Positions 1 through 8,317 of a stretch of 64,000 nt of DNA are shown here, in pieces. Within the stretch, counting starts at the first letter, position 1; every line of letters begins with the position of its first letter. The notes under the pieces are model-generated. The model did not search any database and was not told the DNA's origin. It saw only the letters and a list, made by a program, of their open reading frames with translations. The stretch is from RYN-230 sp963770535 (GTDB lineage Bacteria; Actinomycetota; Actinomycetes; Streptosporangiales; Streptosporangiaceae). Made by a program: the position numbers and the translations under genes. Location: contig CAVYPZ010000004.1 in the NCBI GenBank assembly GCA_963770535.1, forward strand, positions 868,001 through 932,000, given 5' to 3'.

Positions 1-26
1 GGCCGGGCCTTCCGCCGGTACTTCCG

Positions 27-104
27 TGGGGTGAGCGATGGGATTCGAACCCACGACATCCAGGACCACAACCTGGCGCTCTAACCAACTGAGCTACGCC
101 CACC
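27..104 (-). tRNA. tRNA-His (anticodon GTG)
   Basis: Read on the minus strand this folds as a complete cloverleaf. It has a 7-bp acceptor stem (GTGGGCG with CGCTCAC) and the extra 5' G at position 104 facing the discriminator C at 30, which is the hallmark of histidine tRNA. The D-arm is GCTC...GAGC, the anticodon stem is CCAGG/CCTGG with loop TTGTGGT, and the T-arm is GTGGG-TTCGAAT-CCCAT. The 3' CCA appears to be encoded at 27-29. It lies just upstream of, and in the same direction as, the oligoribonuclease gene. Such tRNA-orn proximity is common in actinobacteria. Confidence 0.97.
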
Positions 105-177
105 ATCGCCGCCGGCTGCATGAAGCATAGCGGCGCCGCGGTAGAAGTCCGAACCGTATCCCCGGTGCAGTCCCGGA

Positions 178-840
178 TCAGGCGCCCGAGGGGCCGGCGG
201 ACGGCCCGTCCGCGGCCTCCCCGCCGGGGCCCGCGCGGCCCGCCGGGGCGACGGCGTAGTGGCTGGCGATCTCGCGTGCCGTGGCCGAGTCCGGCCCGGG
301 CTGGGGAACGAAGACCACCTCGCGGTAGTAGCGCAGCTCCTGGATGCTCTCCCGGATGTCGGCCAGCGCCCGGTGCCCGCCGTGCTTGGGCGGGCTGGCG
401 AAGTATGCCCTCGGGTACCAGCGGCGGGCCAGTTCCTTGATGCTCGACACGTCCACCATCCGGTAGTGCAGGAACGCGTCCAGTTCGGGCATGTCACGGG
501 CGAGGAACGCACGGTCGGTGGCGATGGAGTTACCGCACAGCGGCACCTTCCGCGCATCCGGGATGTGGCTGCGCACGTACTGCAGCACCTGGTCCTGAGC
601 CTCGGCCAGGGTGACCCCGGACGCCAGCTCGCCGATCAGCCCCGAGGCGGTGTGCATGTCGCGGACCACGGGGAGCATCCCGTCCACGGCCTCGGGGGGA
701 GGCTTGATCACGAGATCAACCCCCCCGTCGAGCACGGTCAGGTTACCGTCCGTAACCAGGCAGGCAATCTCGACGAGGGCATCACGGGCGAGGTCAAGCC
801 CGGTCATCTCGCAGTCGATCCAGACGAGCCGGTCAGTCAT
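178..840 (-). CDS. orn: Oligoribonuclease
   Basis: 3'-to-5' exoribonuclease that degrades 2-5 nt RNA fragments, including linear dinucleotides from cyclic-di-GMP breakdown, to mononucleotides in the cytoplasm. The 220-residue protein begins MTDRLVWIDCEMTGLD. The DEDDh acidic residues are visible as D9 and E11 (DCEMTG), D109 (NSIATDR), and H156 with D161 (HRALADIRES). The core ends near residue 190. A glycine/alanine/proline-rich tail of about 30 residues is longer than in most Orn proteins and probably disordered. The gene ends 74 bp before the 3'-side tRNA-His and starts 9 bp beyond the end of the next minus-strand gene, so the two may be co-transcribed. Confidence 0.95.
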   Translation of the reverse strand: MTDRLVWIDCEMTGLDLARDALVEIACLVTDGNLTVLDGGVDLVIKPPPEAVDGMLPVVRDMHTASGLIGELASGVTLAEAQDQVLQYVRSHIPDARKVPLCGNSIATDRAFLARDMPELDAFLHYRMVDVSSIKELARRWYPRAYFASPPKHGGHRALADIRESIQELRYYREVVFVPQPGPDSATAREIASHYAVAPAGRAGPGGEAADGPSAGPSGA

Positions 841-849
841 CCCCCAAGA

Positions 850-1578
850 CTAGAGCCTCGGCGGCGGTCCCTCACCCAGGTCCCCCGCCAGGTCAGCGCC
901 GCGGGGCCGCCCGGCAAGCGCCCGGATGTGCTCCGGCACGCCGATGCCGGGGGTGAGCGTAGGGTCGGGCTGCTGCTTACCGAACGTGAGGACCGCAGGC
1001 AGGACCCCTGCCCAGACGTCTAGCCCGTAGTCCGCCGGGTCATCAGCGGGGGGCCCGCTGCGCACCTTCACCGATGCCTCGGTGAGCGGGACCTCGAGGA
1101 CCGCGGTCGCGGCCATTTCCTTGCGGGACGGCGGCCTCGCGGCCTCCCAGCGGCCGGGCACCAGCTGCTCGGTGATGACCCGCAGCCCGTGCATCTGCTC
1201 GCCTGGGTCCTGGACCAGCCGGGCCGTCCCGAATACCACGGCGCAGCGGTAGTTCATCGAGTGGCTGAACACCGCCCGGGCGCAGACGATCCCGTCCAGG
1301 TGCGTGACCGTGACGCAGACCTCCTGGCCGTCGGCAGCCAGCAGGCTCCGGTTGGCGGAGGAGCCGTGCAGGAACAGGCGGTCACCGTCACGGCCGTACG
1401 CGGTCGGCAGCACGACCGGGACGCCCTCGATGGTCACGCCCAGATGGCAGATCAGGCCGGCGTCCAGCACCGCGTACAGGTCCTCGCGGCCGCTCCTGCC
1501 GCGCTCCTTGTGCCGGTGCAGGGCGGTCCGCGGCGTGGCGGACAGGCCCAGGGTGGGTAGTGGGGTCTCAGTGCTCAT
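850..1578 (-). CDS. Pyridoxamine 5'-phosphate oxidase-fold flavin-binding protein
   Basis: A 242-residue protein of the NimA/FMN-binding split-barrel type. The N-terminal half reads as the family barrel: DLYAVLDAGLICHLGV, then VVLPTAYGRDGDRLFLHGS and VCVTVTHLDGIVCARA. A predicted FMN contact region (HSMNYRCAVVFG) follows. Such proteins bind FMN or F420-like cofactors or heme; the substrate is unknown, and it is not a canonical PdxH because the PLP-binding C-terminal motif is not recognisable. It is divergent from a MocR-type regulator with only 60 bp between start codons. That arrangement is common and suggests direct regulation by the MocR protein and a link to vitamin B6 or amine metabolism (inference). 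Confidence 0.85.
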   Translation of the reverse strand: MSTETPLPTLGLSATPRTALHRHKERGRSGREDLYAVLDAGLICHLGVTIEGVPVVLPTAYGRDGDRLFLHGSSANRSLLAADGQEVCVTVTHLDGIVCARAVFSHSMNYRCAVVFGTARLVQDPGEQMHGLRVITEQLVPGRWEAARPPSRKEMAATAVLEVPLTEASVKVRSGPPADDPADYGLDVWAGVLPAVLTFGKQQPDPTLTPGIGVPEHIRALAGRPRGADLAGDLGEGPPPRL

Positions 1579-1597
1579 GATGGTCTACGGTATCGAG

Positions 1598-1648
1598 GAA
1601 GTGGACCGACGACAGTAGCCACTTCACCGGAAGACCTGATGACCACTT
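1598..1648. promoter_or_regulatory. Candidate MocR operator between divergent genes
   Basis: The 60-bp divergent interval holds an inverted repeat GAAGTGG (1598-1604) / CCACTTC (1619-1625) separated by 14 bp. A third half-site CCACTT (1643-1648) lies just inside the regulator gene as a direct repeat, 24 bp downstream of the second. MocR proteins often bind spaced direct or inverted half-sites overlapping the divergent promoters, so autoregulation and control of the PNPOx-fold gene are plausible. This is prediction only. Confidence 0.45.
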
Positions 1649-3183
1649 TTCCTCCAGGGCTGGCACGGGCCCCGCGGCCGGGGCCGGCCCGGGCCCCGCG
1701 GCGGGCACCCGCGCGCCGGGCGCGGGCGCGGCCCTTGTCTCCACGCCTGGCCGTGGAGCTGGCGGTGGCCGCGGACCGGCACGGGCCGCTGCCGCTCACC
1801 GGGCAGATCGCCCAGCAGCTGCGTGAGGCCCTGGCGGACGGCCGCCTGGCCGCCGGGGAGCGGCTGCCGTCCACCCGCACGCTGGCCGCCACCCTGGGCG
1901 TGAGCCGGACCGTGGTCACCACCGCCTACACCCAGCTGTTCGCCGAAGGCTGGCTGGAAGGACGGCACGGCTCGGGAACCTACGTCGCACCGGGTGCGGC
2001 CCCGGCCCCGCGGTCAGCCCCGTCCCGGCAGGCCCCGCGGTCAGTCCCGTCCCGGCAGGCCCCGCGGTCAGCCCCGCCTGGGCTGTGCCCGCCTGCGGGC
2101 GGAACCGTGGCGGTGACCCTGCTGCCGGGTATCCCGTGGCAGGCCGGCATCGACGGCCCGGCCTGGCGCCGGGCGTGGCGTCACGCCGGGGCGCAGCCCG
2201 TAGCAGCGCAGCCTGATCCCCGCGGCCGCGGGGACCTGCGCGACGCCCTGACCGGTTACCTGCGGCGCAGCCGCGGCGTGCCTGCCGTGGCGGACCAGAT
2301 CCTGGTCACGCGCGGCGTTTCGGCAGGCCTTGGCCTGGTCGCCTCCGCCCTGCTCCGGCCGGGTGACCGGGTCGGCGTCGAGGAGCCTGGATACCAGGCG
2401 GCCCGGGCAGTCTTCGCCTCCCGCGGCGCCCGGCTGGTGCCGTGCCGGGTGGACCGCGACGGCCTGGTGGTGGACGAGCTCCCGGACGGCCTGCGGCTGG
2501 TGTACACGACGCCCGCGCATCAGTACCCGCTCGGTGGCCGCCTGCCGGTGCCGCGCCGCCAGGCGCTGGCCGCCTGGGCCCGGGCCACCGGGGCCCTCAT
2601 CCTCGAGGACGACTATGACGGTGAGTTCCGCTATGACGTCGCGCCCCTGCCCACCCTGTTCGGCCTCGACCCGGGCGTCGTCATCTACCTCGGCACCACG
2701 AGCAAGACCCTGACCCCGGCGCTCGGCGCGGGCTGGCTGGTCGCCCGGCCGGATCTCATCCCGGTGCTCGCCGCGGCGGCCGCGGAGCTCGGCGAGCGCG
2801 TGTCCGCGCCGGTCCAGCACGCCGTGACGCAGTTGCTGGCCAGCGGTGAGCTGGAGCGGCACGTGCGGCGGATGCGCCACGAGTACGCCCGGCGGCGGGC
2901 GGTCATGGTGGCGACCCTCGGCGGGCTCACCGGCGACACCGCCGGCATGCACATGGTCCTGGAACTACCGCCCGGCACCGCCGTGACGGTGGCGGAGGCC
3001 GCCCGGCAGCAGGGCGTCGAGGTGGCCACGCTGGAGCGCTACTTCGCCGGGCCGCCGGTCCTGGAAGGCCTGGTGCTCGGCTACGGCACCGCCGACCTGG
3101 CCGGGGTCAGCCGGGGCTGCCAGGTCATCGCGGAAATCCTGGCCGGGCTGCCTGGCCCGCGCGCCGGGGCAAGTCCGGGCTGA
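1639..3183 (+). CDS. MocR/PdxR-family GntR regulator with aminotransferase domain
   Basis: A 514-residue transcription factor. After a basic, proline-rich N-terminus, a GntR winged helix lies at about residues 50-116 (LPSTRTLAATLGVSRTVV...GSGTYV). A type-I aminotransferase-like domain follows, with the PLP-binding lysine at K356 (TTSKTL) and the aspartate-tyrosine motif EDDYDGEFR. The linker between the two domains carries almost three copies of a 9-residue repeat (PRSAPSRQA type) encoded by a 27-bp tandem repeat at about 2006-2082. MocR proteins use PLP as effector and usually regulate PLP, GABA or amine metabolism. The start is the first ATG, with a weak GGAAG upstream. The 3' end overlaps the convergent gene by 103 bp. 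Confidence 0.93.
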   Translation: MTTFPPGLARAPRPGPARAPRRAPARRARARPLSPRLAVELAVAADRHGPLPLTGQIAQQLREALADGRLAAGERLPSTRTLAATLGVSRTVVTTAYTQLFAEGWLEGRHGSGTYVAPGAAPAPRSAPSRQAPRSVPSRQAPRSAPPGLCPPAGGTVAVTLLPGIPWQAGIDGPAWRRAWRHAGAQPVAAQPDPRGRGDLRDALTGYLRRSRGVPAVADQILVTRGVSAGLGLVASALLRPGDRVGVEEPGYQAARAVFASRGARLVPCRVDRDGLVVDELPDGLRLVYTTPAHQYPLGGRLPVPRRQALAAWARATGALILEDDYDGEFRYDVAPLPTLFGLDPGVVIYLGTTSKTLTPALGAGWLVARPDLIPVLAAAAAELGERVSAPVQHAVTQLLASGELERHVRRMRHEYARRRAVMVATLGGLTGDTAGMHMVLELPPGTAVTVAEAARQQGVEVATLERYFAGPPVLEGLVLGYGTADLAGVSRGCQVIAEILAGLPGPRAGASPG

Positions 3184-3959
3184 CAGCTGAAGGGGCCGGT
3201 CAGCTGCTCGATGTCGATGGCCCCCGGCCCGGCCGCGCTGTGGCCAGGCACCTGGCTGGCGCCGAAGTGGCCGCCGCGGGCCCAGTTCCGGCGGCGCTGC
3301 TGCGCCGGCCAGCCCGAGCCCGGGAAAGGTGGCGGGCGCCCGGCAGGCCAGCGGCGGGCCACGTGCCACGAGTCGAGCCAGCTGGTGATCTCACGCGCGC
3401 GCACCAGCGGGCCGTCGGTGAACGGCGCCGACGCGTGGCCGATCACGGCGATCTGCACGCAGGCCCGGCCCTCGGTGTTGACCCCGGCCAGACCGTCCCG
3501 GGCAATCGGTGCGATCGGTTCCCCCGCAGACCGGGCTGCCGCGGCCATCTGGCGCCGGTCGCGGCCGTGAATCCAGCCAATGCCCGGCATCCAGTCCGCC
3601 CCATGGGTCCAGGTGGTGTCGAGAGGCGGGTCCGCATCCCGGCCCGGCCGTACCGTCCCGCGGCCCTGACCCCAGCCCGGAACTGACCTGGGCCCCCAGA
3701 GCGGCCCGTCGTCCCAGCCGAGCGCCCGCCCGGCCCGGACCGCCGGGATGAGCTGGACCACGTCGCCCGAGAGCGGATTCCACACCAGATGCGACGGGCG
3801 GCCCACTGCGATGAGGAGTTCCGCCGCGGCCCGGGCCGACACCGTCATGGGGTCGGCGTTCAGCACCAGCCACACCGCGCGCGGGGCGCCGCCCTTCAGG
3901 CAGCCGCCGTCAGCGGCCGCGGACATTCGCCCGGCCCCCGGCATCCACGCGTTAGTCAC
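3081..3959 (-). CDS. Peptidoglycan amidase-like protein, apparently lacking zinc ligands
   Basis: A 292-residue protein that looks like the actinobacterial/phage type of N-acetylmuramoyl-L-alanine amidase. Family landmarks are visible: an ADPMTVSARAAAELL helix, the segment HLVWNPLSGDVVQLIPAVRAGRALG, then GRACVQIAVIGHA, DGPLVRAREITSWLDSW, and a C-terminal GGHFGASQVPG...GPGAIDI. In typical members, as I know the family, the first block starts with a HTTE-like motif and the last reads GHSQVPE..HGDPGA. Here those histidines, the acidic residue and the aspartate are replaced (WLVLN, GAS, SAAG), so catalysis is doubtful. About 75 extra residues sit in the middle. The last ~35 residues overlap the MocR gene antisense and may not be original. 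No signal peptide is seen. Confidence 0.72.
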   Translation of the reverse strand: MTNAWMPGAGRMSAAADGGCLKGGAPRAVWLVLNADPMTVSARAAAELLIAVGRPSHLVWNPLSGDVVQLIPAVRAGRALGWDDGPLWGPRSVPGWGQGRGTVRPGRDADPPLDTTWTHGADWMPGIGWIHGRDRRQMAAAARSAGEPIAPIARDGLAGVNTEGRACVQIAVIGHASAPFTDGPLVRAREITSWLDSWHVARRWPAGRPPPFPGSGWPAQQRRRNWARGGHFGASQVPGHSAAGPGAIDIEQLTGPFSCQPGLAPARGPGSPARISAMTWQPRLTPARSAVP

Positions 3960-4099
3960 TACGATCCTTCCGGGGGGCTAGACCTATGTCCGATCTGGCT
4001 CCCTCTAAGTACCTACGCCAGGGCAGCCCAATAGTCCAGAGCCCGTGCCCAGCACAGGCGGGCGGCCTCCGGCACCAACGCGGGACAGGAGTGAGGGCT

Positions 4100-5175
4100 G
4101 TGGCGGATGACGACGTCCCCGGGATCGATGACGTCCCGCGGCTCGGCCGGTGGCTGCACGAGAACGGGATCACGCCCACCGGGATGCCGCCCCGGGTGCA
4201 GCTGATCGCGGGAGGCAGGTCCAACCTGACCTACCTGCTGGAGCCGGGGGAGGCGGCCCCGCGGCTGGTGCTGCGGCGGCCGCCGCTGGGCCATGTGCTG
4301 CCCACCGCGCACGACATGAGCCGGGAGTACCGGGTCCTCAGCGCGCTGGCGGGGACCAGCGTCCCGGTGCCCGCCCCGGTCGCCCTGTGCCCGGACGCCG
4401 AGGTGATCGGCGCGCCGTTCTACCTGATGGGGTACGTGACGGGACTCGTGCTGCGCAGCGCCGAGGACGGGGCCCGGCTCACCCCGGCTGCGGCGCGGCA
4501 GCTGTCCGAGAGCTTCACGGACATGCTCGCCGCGATCCACGGGGTGGACCTGGACGCCACCGGGCTGGCCGGCTTCGGGCGTCCCGAAGGGTACATGGAG
4601 CGGCAGCTGGCCCGCTGGCAGCGGCAGTGGGAGCTGTCCGCCACCCGGGAGATGCCCGGATACGACGAGCTCAGCCAGCGGCTCGCCGCGGGCCTGCCGG
4701 GCCGGTCCGGGCCGGCCCGGCCGGCACCCTGGTGCACGGCGACTACCGGCTCGACAACATGCTGGTCGCGCTGGATGCCGCCGGCACCAGCAGGCCATCC
4801 ATCGAGGCCGTCCTGGACTGGGAGATGTCCACCCTCGGCGACCCGCTCGCCGACCTGGGGCTGGCCCTGGTCTACTGGACCGAGCCGGGCGACCGGGACT
4901 CCCTGGATGTCGAGTGGGCCCCTGAGATCACCACCGGCCCGGGATTCATGACCCGCGCCGAGATCGCCGCGCGGTACGCGGCGGCGACCGGGCGGGACGT
5001 GAGCGCGCTGGGCTACTACATGGCGTTCGGCTGCTTCAAGCTCGCCGTGGTGCTCGAGGGCATCCACGCCAGGTTCCTGCAGAACAAGACGGTGGGCGAG
5101 GGCTTCGAGCGGGAAGGCCCGGCGGTCCCGTCACTCATCGCGCGGGCGCACCGGCTGCTCGACGAGGGTGTCTGA
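4100..5175 (+). pseudogene. Phosphotransferase (APH/ACAD10-like kinase fold), one frameshift
   Basis: The first part (4100 to about 4700) starts at a GTG with AGGAG eight bases upstream and encodes the N-lobe of an aminoglycoside-phosphotransferase-like kinase: GGRSNLTYLLE, LVLRRPPLG, then EYRVLSAL and FYLMGYVTG. The second part continues in another frame from about 4700 to 5175 with the catalytic loop HGDYRLDNML, the Mg-binding DWEMSTLGDP and a complete C-terminus. The break lies in a GGCC/CCGG-rich stretch at about 4695-4735 and fits loss of one base or gain of two. Together the pieces give a normal length of about 355 residues. Relatives act on small hydroxylated substrates or accompany acyl-CoA dehydrogenases; the substrate here is unknown. 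Sequencing error is as likely as decay. Confidence 0.75.
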
Positions 5176-5208
5176 GCCCGGATCGTGAACGGGGGCCGGA
5201 CAGGGAAA

Positions 5209-5441
5209 TGAGGCCCGGCACCCCGCTCTTGCCGGGCCTCACGTCCCGTCCCCGGCCAGTGGCCCGGTGAAAACTCGCGCCGGGCCGACCGTGCTGAGGG
5301 GCTACCGTGAGGTCCGGCACCCCGCTCTGGCCGGACCTCACGCCCTGCTCTCCGGCTGATCCCCTGGCGGCGGTCCCGCCGCCAGGCGGTCTTCCGGAGA
5401 AGTACCGTGAGGCCCGACGCCCCGCTCTCGTCGGGCCTCAC
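5209..5441. repeat. Array of three ~33-bp hairpins with covarying stems, ~99-bp period
   Basis: This fills the 349-bp gap between two convergent genes. Hairpins lie at 5209-5241, 5307-5341 and 5407-5441. Each has a 12-13 bp stem and the same loop CCCCGCTCT (5221-5229, 5320-5328, 5420-5428). Stems differ with compensating changes on both sides: GAGGCCCGGC with GCCGGGCCTC, GAGGTCCGGC with GCCGGACCTC, GAGGCCCGACG with CGTCGGGCCTC. The third is a perfect 13-bp stem. The two 65-bp spacers each contain a further hairpin: GGCCCGG/CCGGGCC at 5261-5286 and an 11-bp stem at 5363-5386. No T-run follows, so simple intrinsic termination does not explain the array. Confidence 0.8.
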
Positions 5442-5524
5442 AAACAAGACGCGGGCCTGCCTGAGGGGGTTGTCATCGATCCGTAAGAAATTTTCGCCGG
5501 GCTTCCGGCGCCCTGTCGTGCCTG

Positions 5525-7285
5525 CTAGCCCCCGCAGTTGGGGGAGCAGAGCCGCCGCGCGATAGCGCTGAAGAAGACCCTGCTGATCTGCGCCGGGTTG
5601 GTGATGTCGTACGCCTGGCCTCCGGTGGCGCTGGCGATCTGCTGCAACGCGTTGAAGTCGCCGGCGTTGCCGAACTTGATGATGATGATCTCGACCCGCC
5701 GCCGGGGGTTGTACAGCGAGCGCAGCTGCCTGATCAGCTCCGGCGCCGTGATGTCACCCGGCGCGTTGTCCACTCCGGCCGTCATGACCAGGACCGCGTT
5801 GTCGTACCGGGCCTGGTAGGTGCGGGTCATCTCCTTGAAGCCGGCCAGCATCGACCCGTACAGGGCCGCAGGCGCGGGTACCGGCTGGCTCAGGCCGGTC
5901 GCAGAGGTGATCTGCTGCCGCCGCGTGATCAGGCCGAGCGGCGCCGGCAGCGGGCCGATCGAGACGACCTGCTTATACGGCAGCTTCTTGTCCAGGCCGG
6001 CGGCGAACGCCCACACCCCCATCTGGGTGCCGTCCGGGAACTGGGACAGGCCCAGGCTGGCCGTCCTGGTCAGCACCTGCTCCAGGGTGGGGCCGCCGAT
6101 CCCGACCGGGGTGGCCATCTGCTTCGAGACATCAAGCAGGACGAGGTCGCGGGATCCGAGGCTGAGTCTCTGCCAGGCCTGCAGGCTGGTCGCCGCATCC
6201 CCGGGGGCGGTCGCCGGGGATGCGGCCGGCTGCCCGGTGCTGAGGCCGTACTGGCCGATCCACGCGGGTGCGCTCCCGGTGGCGGAACGGAAGCCCTCGT
6301 AGCGCACGTAAGACGCCGCGTAGCCCGACCGCAGCGCCGTCTCGAAGGCCCGGGCCGCCTTCAGCTTCAGGCGGTCTGAGGTGGTCGTCACGTAGGGGTA
6401 GTCCAGCTGGGGCGTCCCCTGGACGGGATAGCGGCCAGACAGCTGGTCCTGCGGGTGGGACCGGTTGTACTGCGCGACGGCCTGCTCGGACGCGATCGTG
6501 ACCGGACGCTCGTTCCGCTGGGCCAGGCTGGCGAGTGTGGCCAGCGCGCCGTTGCCCGCAGAATCCCGGGTGACCTGGACGTTGAACACGAAGTCGGTGA
6601 ACGCGGCCAGGGTCCGGGCGCCCGTGCCGAGCACCTTCTGCAGCATCTGCTGAAGCTGGATCAGCGTGGCCAGCCCGGCGGAACTCTGCGCGGGGTCGGG
6701 GAACTCCACGTGCAGCCCGAGGGCGGAGGCGGGACCCCCGACCCGCTGCGGGAGGATGAACTGCCAGCCCACCGACGAGCCGAAGGCCGGCATCTGCATG
6801 GCCACGGACCGGGGCATCACGATCATCAGCGGGGACCTGGCCACCGAGATCCCGGTCGGCTGGACCAGCTGGGCCCCGGCCGGGGAGCTGCGGGCCACGT
6901 CGACCCAGAGTGAGGAGTCCGGGATCCAGGCGTCGAACGCGGCGTGCCCCGAGGGTGACTTGAGCCCGGACACCTCCGCCGCGGCCGTGGACGGCTGCAC
7001 GCGGACCACGTGGACCACGGCGCAGTGCCCGTCCACGTTCTGGTGCTGCTTGTTGAACCACGCGCCGACGTGCTCGACCGCCGGGGCGACCTCATCCGCG
7101 GCGGCCAGGTTGACCACCACCGGGTGGTCCGTGCAGGAAGAGCGGGACACCACCGCTTCCGCGCCGAACGCGACCAGCAGCGTCGCGGCGATCACGCCGG
7201 CCAGCGTCAGAGCGACCAGCGTGATCCGGCGCGGTCTGCGGCGCGGCGCGCGGCGGTCCGGGTGCCCGGTTGCTCCTGCGTTCAC
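5525..7285 (-). CDS. Secreted solute-binding / VWA-domain protein
   Basis: A 586-residue exported protein. The N-terminus has a basic stretch (RRAPRRRPRR) and one hydrophobic segment at about residues 20-45, a signal peptide or anchor. A periplasmic-binding-protein-like region follows at about residues 55-350 (VNLAAADEVAPAVEHVGAWF, FDAWIPDSS, ARSPLMIVMP). A von Willebrand factor A domain occupies about 370-580 (LVLLDVSKQM, GMWAFA-like GVWAFA, NAVLVMTAGVDN, VEIIIIKFGN). The MIDAS motif is DVSKQ rather than DxSxS, so metal binding may be altered. This two-domain architecture recurs in actinobacteria; function is unknown, with adhesion or ligand sensing at the cell surface possible. It stands alone, divergent from the SpoU gene. 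Confidence 0.82.
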   Translation of the reverse strand: MNAGATGHPDRRAPRRRPRRITLVALTLAGVIAATLLVAFGAEAVVSRSSCTDHPVVVNLAAADEVAPAVEHVGAWFNKQHQNVDGHCAVVHVVRVQPSTAAAEVSGLKSPSGHAAFDAWIPDSSLWVDVARSSPAGAQLVQPTGISVARSPLMIVMPRSVAMQMPAFGSSVGWQFILPQRVGGPASALGLHVEFPDPAQSSAGLATLIQLQQMLQKVLGTGARTLAAFTDFVFNVQVTRDSAGNGALATLASLAQRNERPVTIASEQAVAQYNRSHPQDQLSGRYPVQGTPQLDYPYVTTTSDRLKLKAARAFETALRSGYAASYVRYEGFRSATGSAPAWIGQYGLSTGQPAASPATAPGDAATSLQAWQRLSLGSRDLVLLDVSKQMATPVGIGGPTLEQVLTRTASLGLSQFPDGTQMGVWAFAAGLDKKLPYKQVVSIGPLPAPLGLITRRQQITSATGLSQPVPAPAALYGSMLAGFKEMTRTYQARYDNAVLVMTAGVDNAPGDITAPELIRQLRSLYNPRRRVEIIIIKFGNAGDFNALQQIASATGGQAYDITNPAQISRVFFSAIARRLCSPNCGG

Positions 7286-7392
7286 GGCGCCCCTCGGTCA
7301 GGAAGTCCGTGGTCCCCCACGGAATTGCTCCCCGACTTTATCGGGGCAATGCCGGACAGACCAGGCGGTTCAGCGGTTTGTAATCTGTCAGG

Positions 7393-8232
7393 GTGGCTGG
7401 CCCCATCGAGGTACGCGACCCCGCAGATCCGCGGCTCGCCGACTACGTCTCGCTGACCGATTCAGCCCTGCGTATCAGTATGGAGTCGCGGGACGGGGTT
7501 TTCGTCGCGGAAGGGGAAAAGGTCATCCGCCGGGCCCTGGCCGCGGGATTCGAGGCCCGGTCCCTGCTCGTCACGGCCGGGCGGCTGGCCCGGCTGGGCA
7601 GCCTGGCCCAGGAGTGCGCCGGCCCGGTGTATGTGGTGCCTGACGACGTCGCACGCCAGCTCACCGGCTACCAGGTGCACCGCGGCGCGCTGGCCTCGAT
7701 GGCCCGGCGCGAACTGCCCGCGGTGGGCCGGGTGCTCGGCGGGGCGCGGCGGGTGGTGGTCCTGGAGGACCTGGTCAACCACGGCAACGTCGGGGCGATC
7801 TTCCGGTGCGCGGCGGCGTTCGGCACCGACGCGGTGATCTTGTCGCCGCGCTGCGCCGACCCGCTCTACCGGCGGGCGGTCAAGGTGTCCATGGGCGCGG
7901 TCTTCGCGATCCCGTACGCCCGCATGGCCGACTGGTACGCCGGCCTGGCGCAGCTGCGCGCAGCCGGGTTCCGGCTGCTCGCCCTGACCCCGGACCAGTC
8001 CGCGACGCCGATCGGTGCCGCGCTGGGGGCGGCGAGCCGCCCGGGCGGCCGGGTCGCGCTGCTGCTCGGCACCGAGGGCGACGGCCTGTCCTCACGCTGG
8101 ATGCATGAAGCCGACGAGCGTGTGTGCATCCCGATGGGCCCGCACGCGAGGGCGGCCGGCGTGGACTCCCTCAACGTGGTCGCCGCGGCGGCCATAGCCT
8201 GCCACGCCCTCATGGCCCCCGGCCCCGGATGA
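7393..8232 (+). CDS. SpoU/TrmH-family RNA 2'-O-methyltransferase
   Basis: A 279-residue SPOUT-class methyltransferase predicted to transfer a methyl group from SAM to a ribose 2'-OH of rRNA or tRNA. An N-terminal substrate-binding subdomain occupies residues 1-105 (FVAEGEKVIRRALAAGFEARSLLV). The knotted catalytic domain carries three family motifs: motif 1 NHGNVGAIFR (the asparagine and catalytic arginine), motif 2 LLLGTEGDGLS and motif 3 IPM...VDSLNVVAAAAIACH. The start is GTG at 7393. A 20-bp hairpin terminator follows the stop. The exact target nucleotide cannot be read from the sequence. Confidence 0.9.
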   Translation: MAGPIEVRDPADPRLADYVSLTDSALRISMESRDGVFVAEGEKVIRRALAAGFEARSLLVTAGRLARLGSLAQECAGPVYVVPDDVARQLTGYQVHRGALASMARRELPAVGRVLGGARRVVVLEDLVNHGNVGAIFRCAAAFGTDAVILSPRCADPLYRRAVKVSMGAVFAIPYARMADWYAGLAQLRAAGFRLLALTPDQSATPIGAALGAASRPGGRVALLLGTEGDGLSSRWMHEADERVCIPMGPHARAAGVDSLNVVAAAAIACHALMAPGPG

Positions 8233-8257
8233 CGCGGGTGAAATCCCGGGCCCGCCG

Positions 8258-8300
8258 CAGCCACGCAGGCCCGGGGGGAGCCCCCGGGTCTGCGTGGCTG
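8258..8300. terminator. Strong bidirectional hairpin between convergent genes
   Basis: A 20-bp stem (CAGCCACGCAG-G-CCCGGGGG with CCCCCGGG-T-CTGCGTGGCTG, one G-T wobble) and a three-base GAG loop lie between the stop codons of the SpoU gene and the minus-strand secreted-protein gene. No T-run follows, as is usual in high-GC actinobacteria. The outer arm word CAGCCACGCAGG also occurs in the two direct repeats near 23.5 and 23.7 kb. Confidence 0.8.
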
Positions 8301-8317
8301 GGCTGGGGCAGCTGGTC

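Noticed and set aside
5209..5441. CRISPR-like array (three palindromic repeats, regular spacers)
   Set aside because: Spacers are 65 bp, longer than in CRISPR arrays; repeats vary at paired stem positions; the spacers contain hairpins; and no cas gene is nearby.
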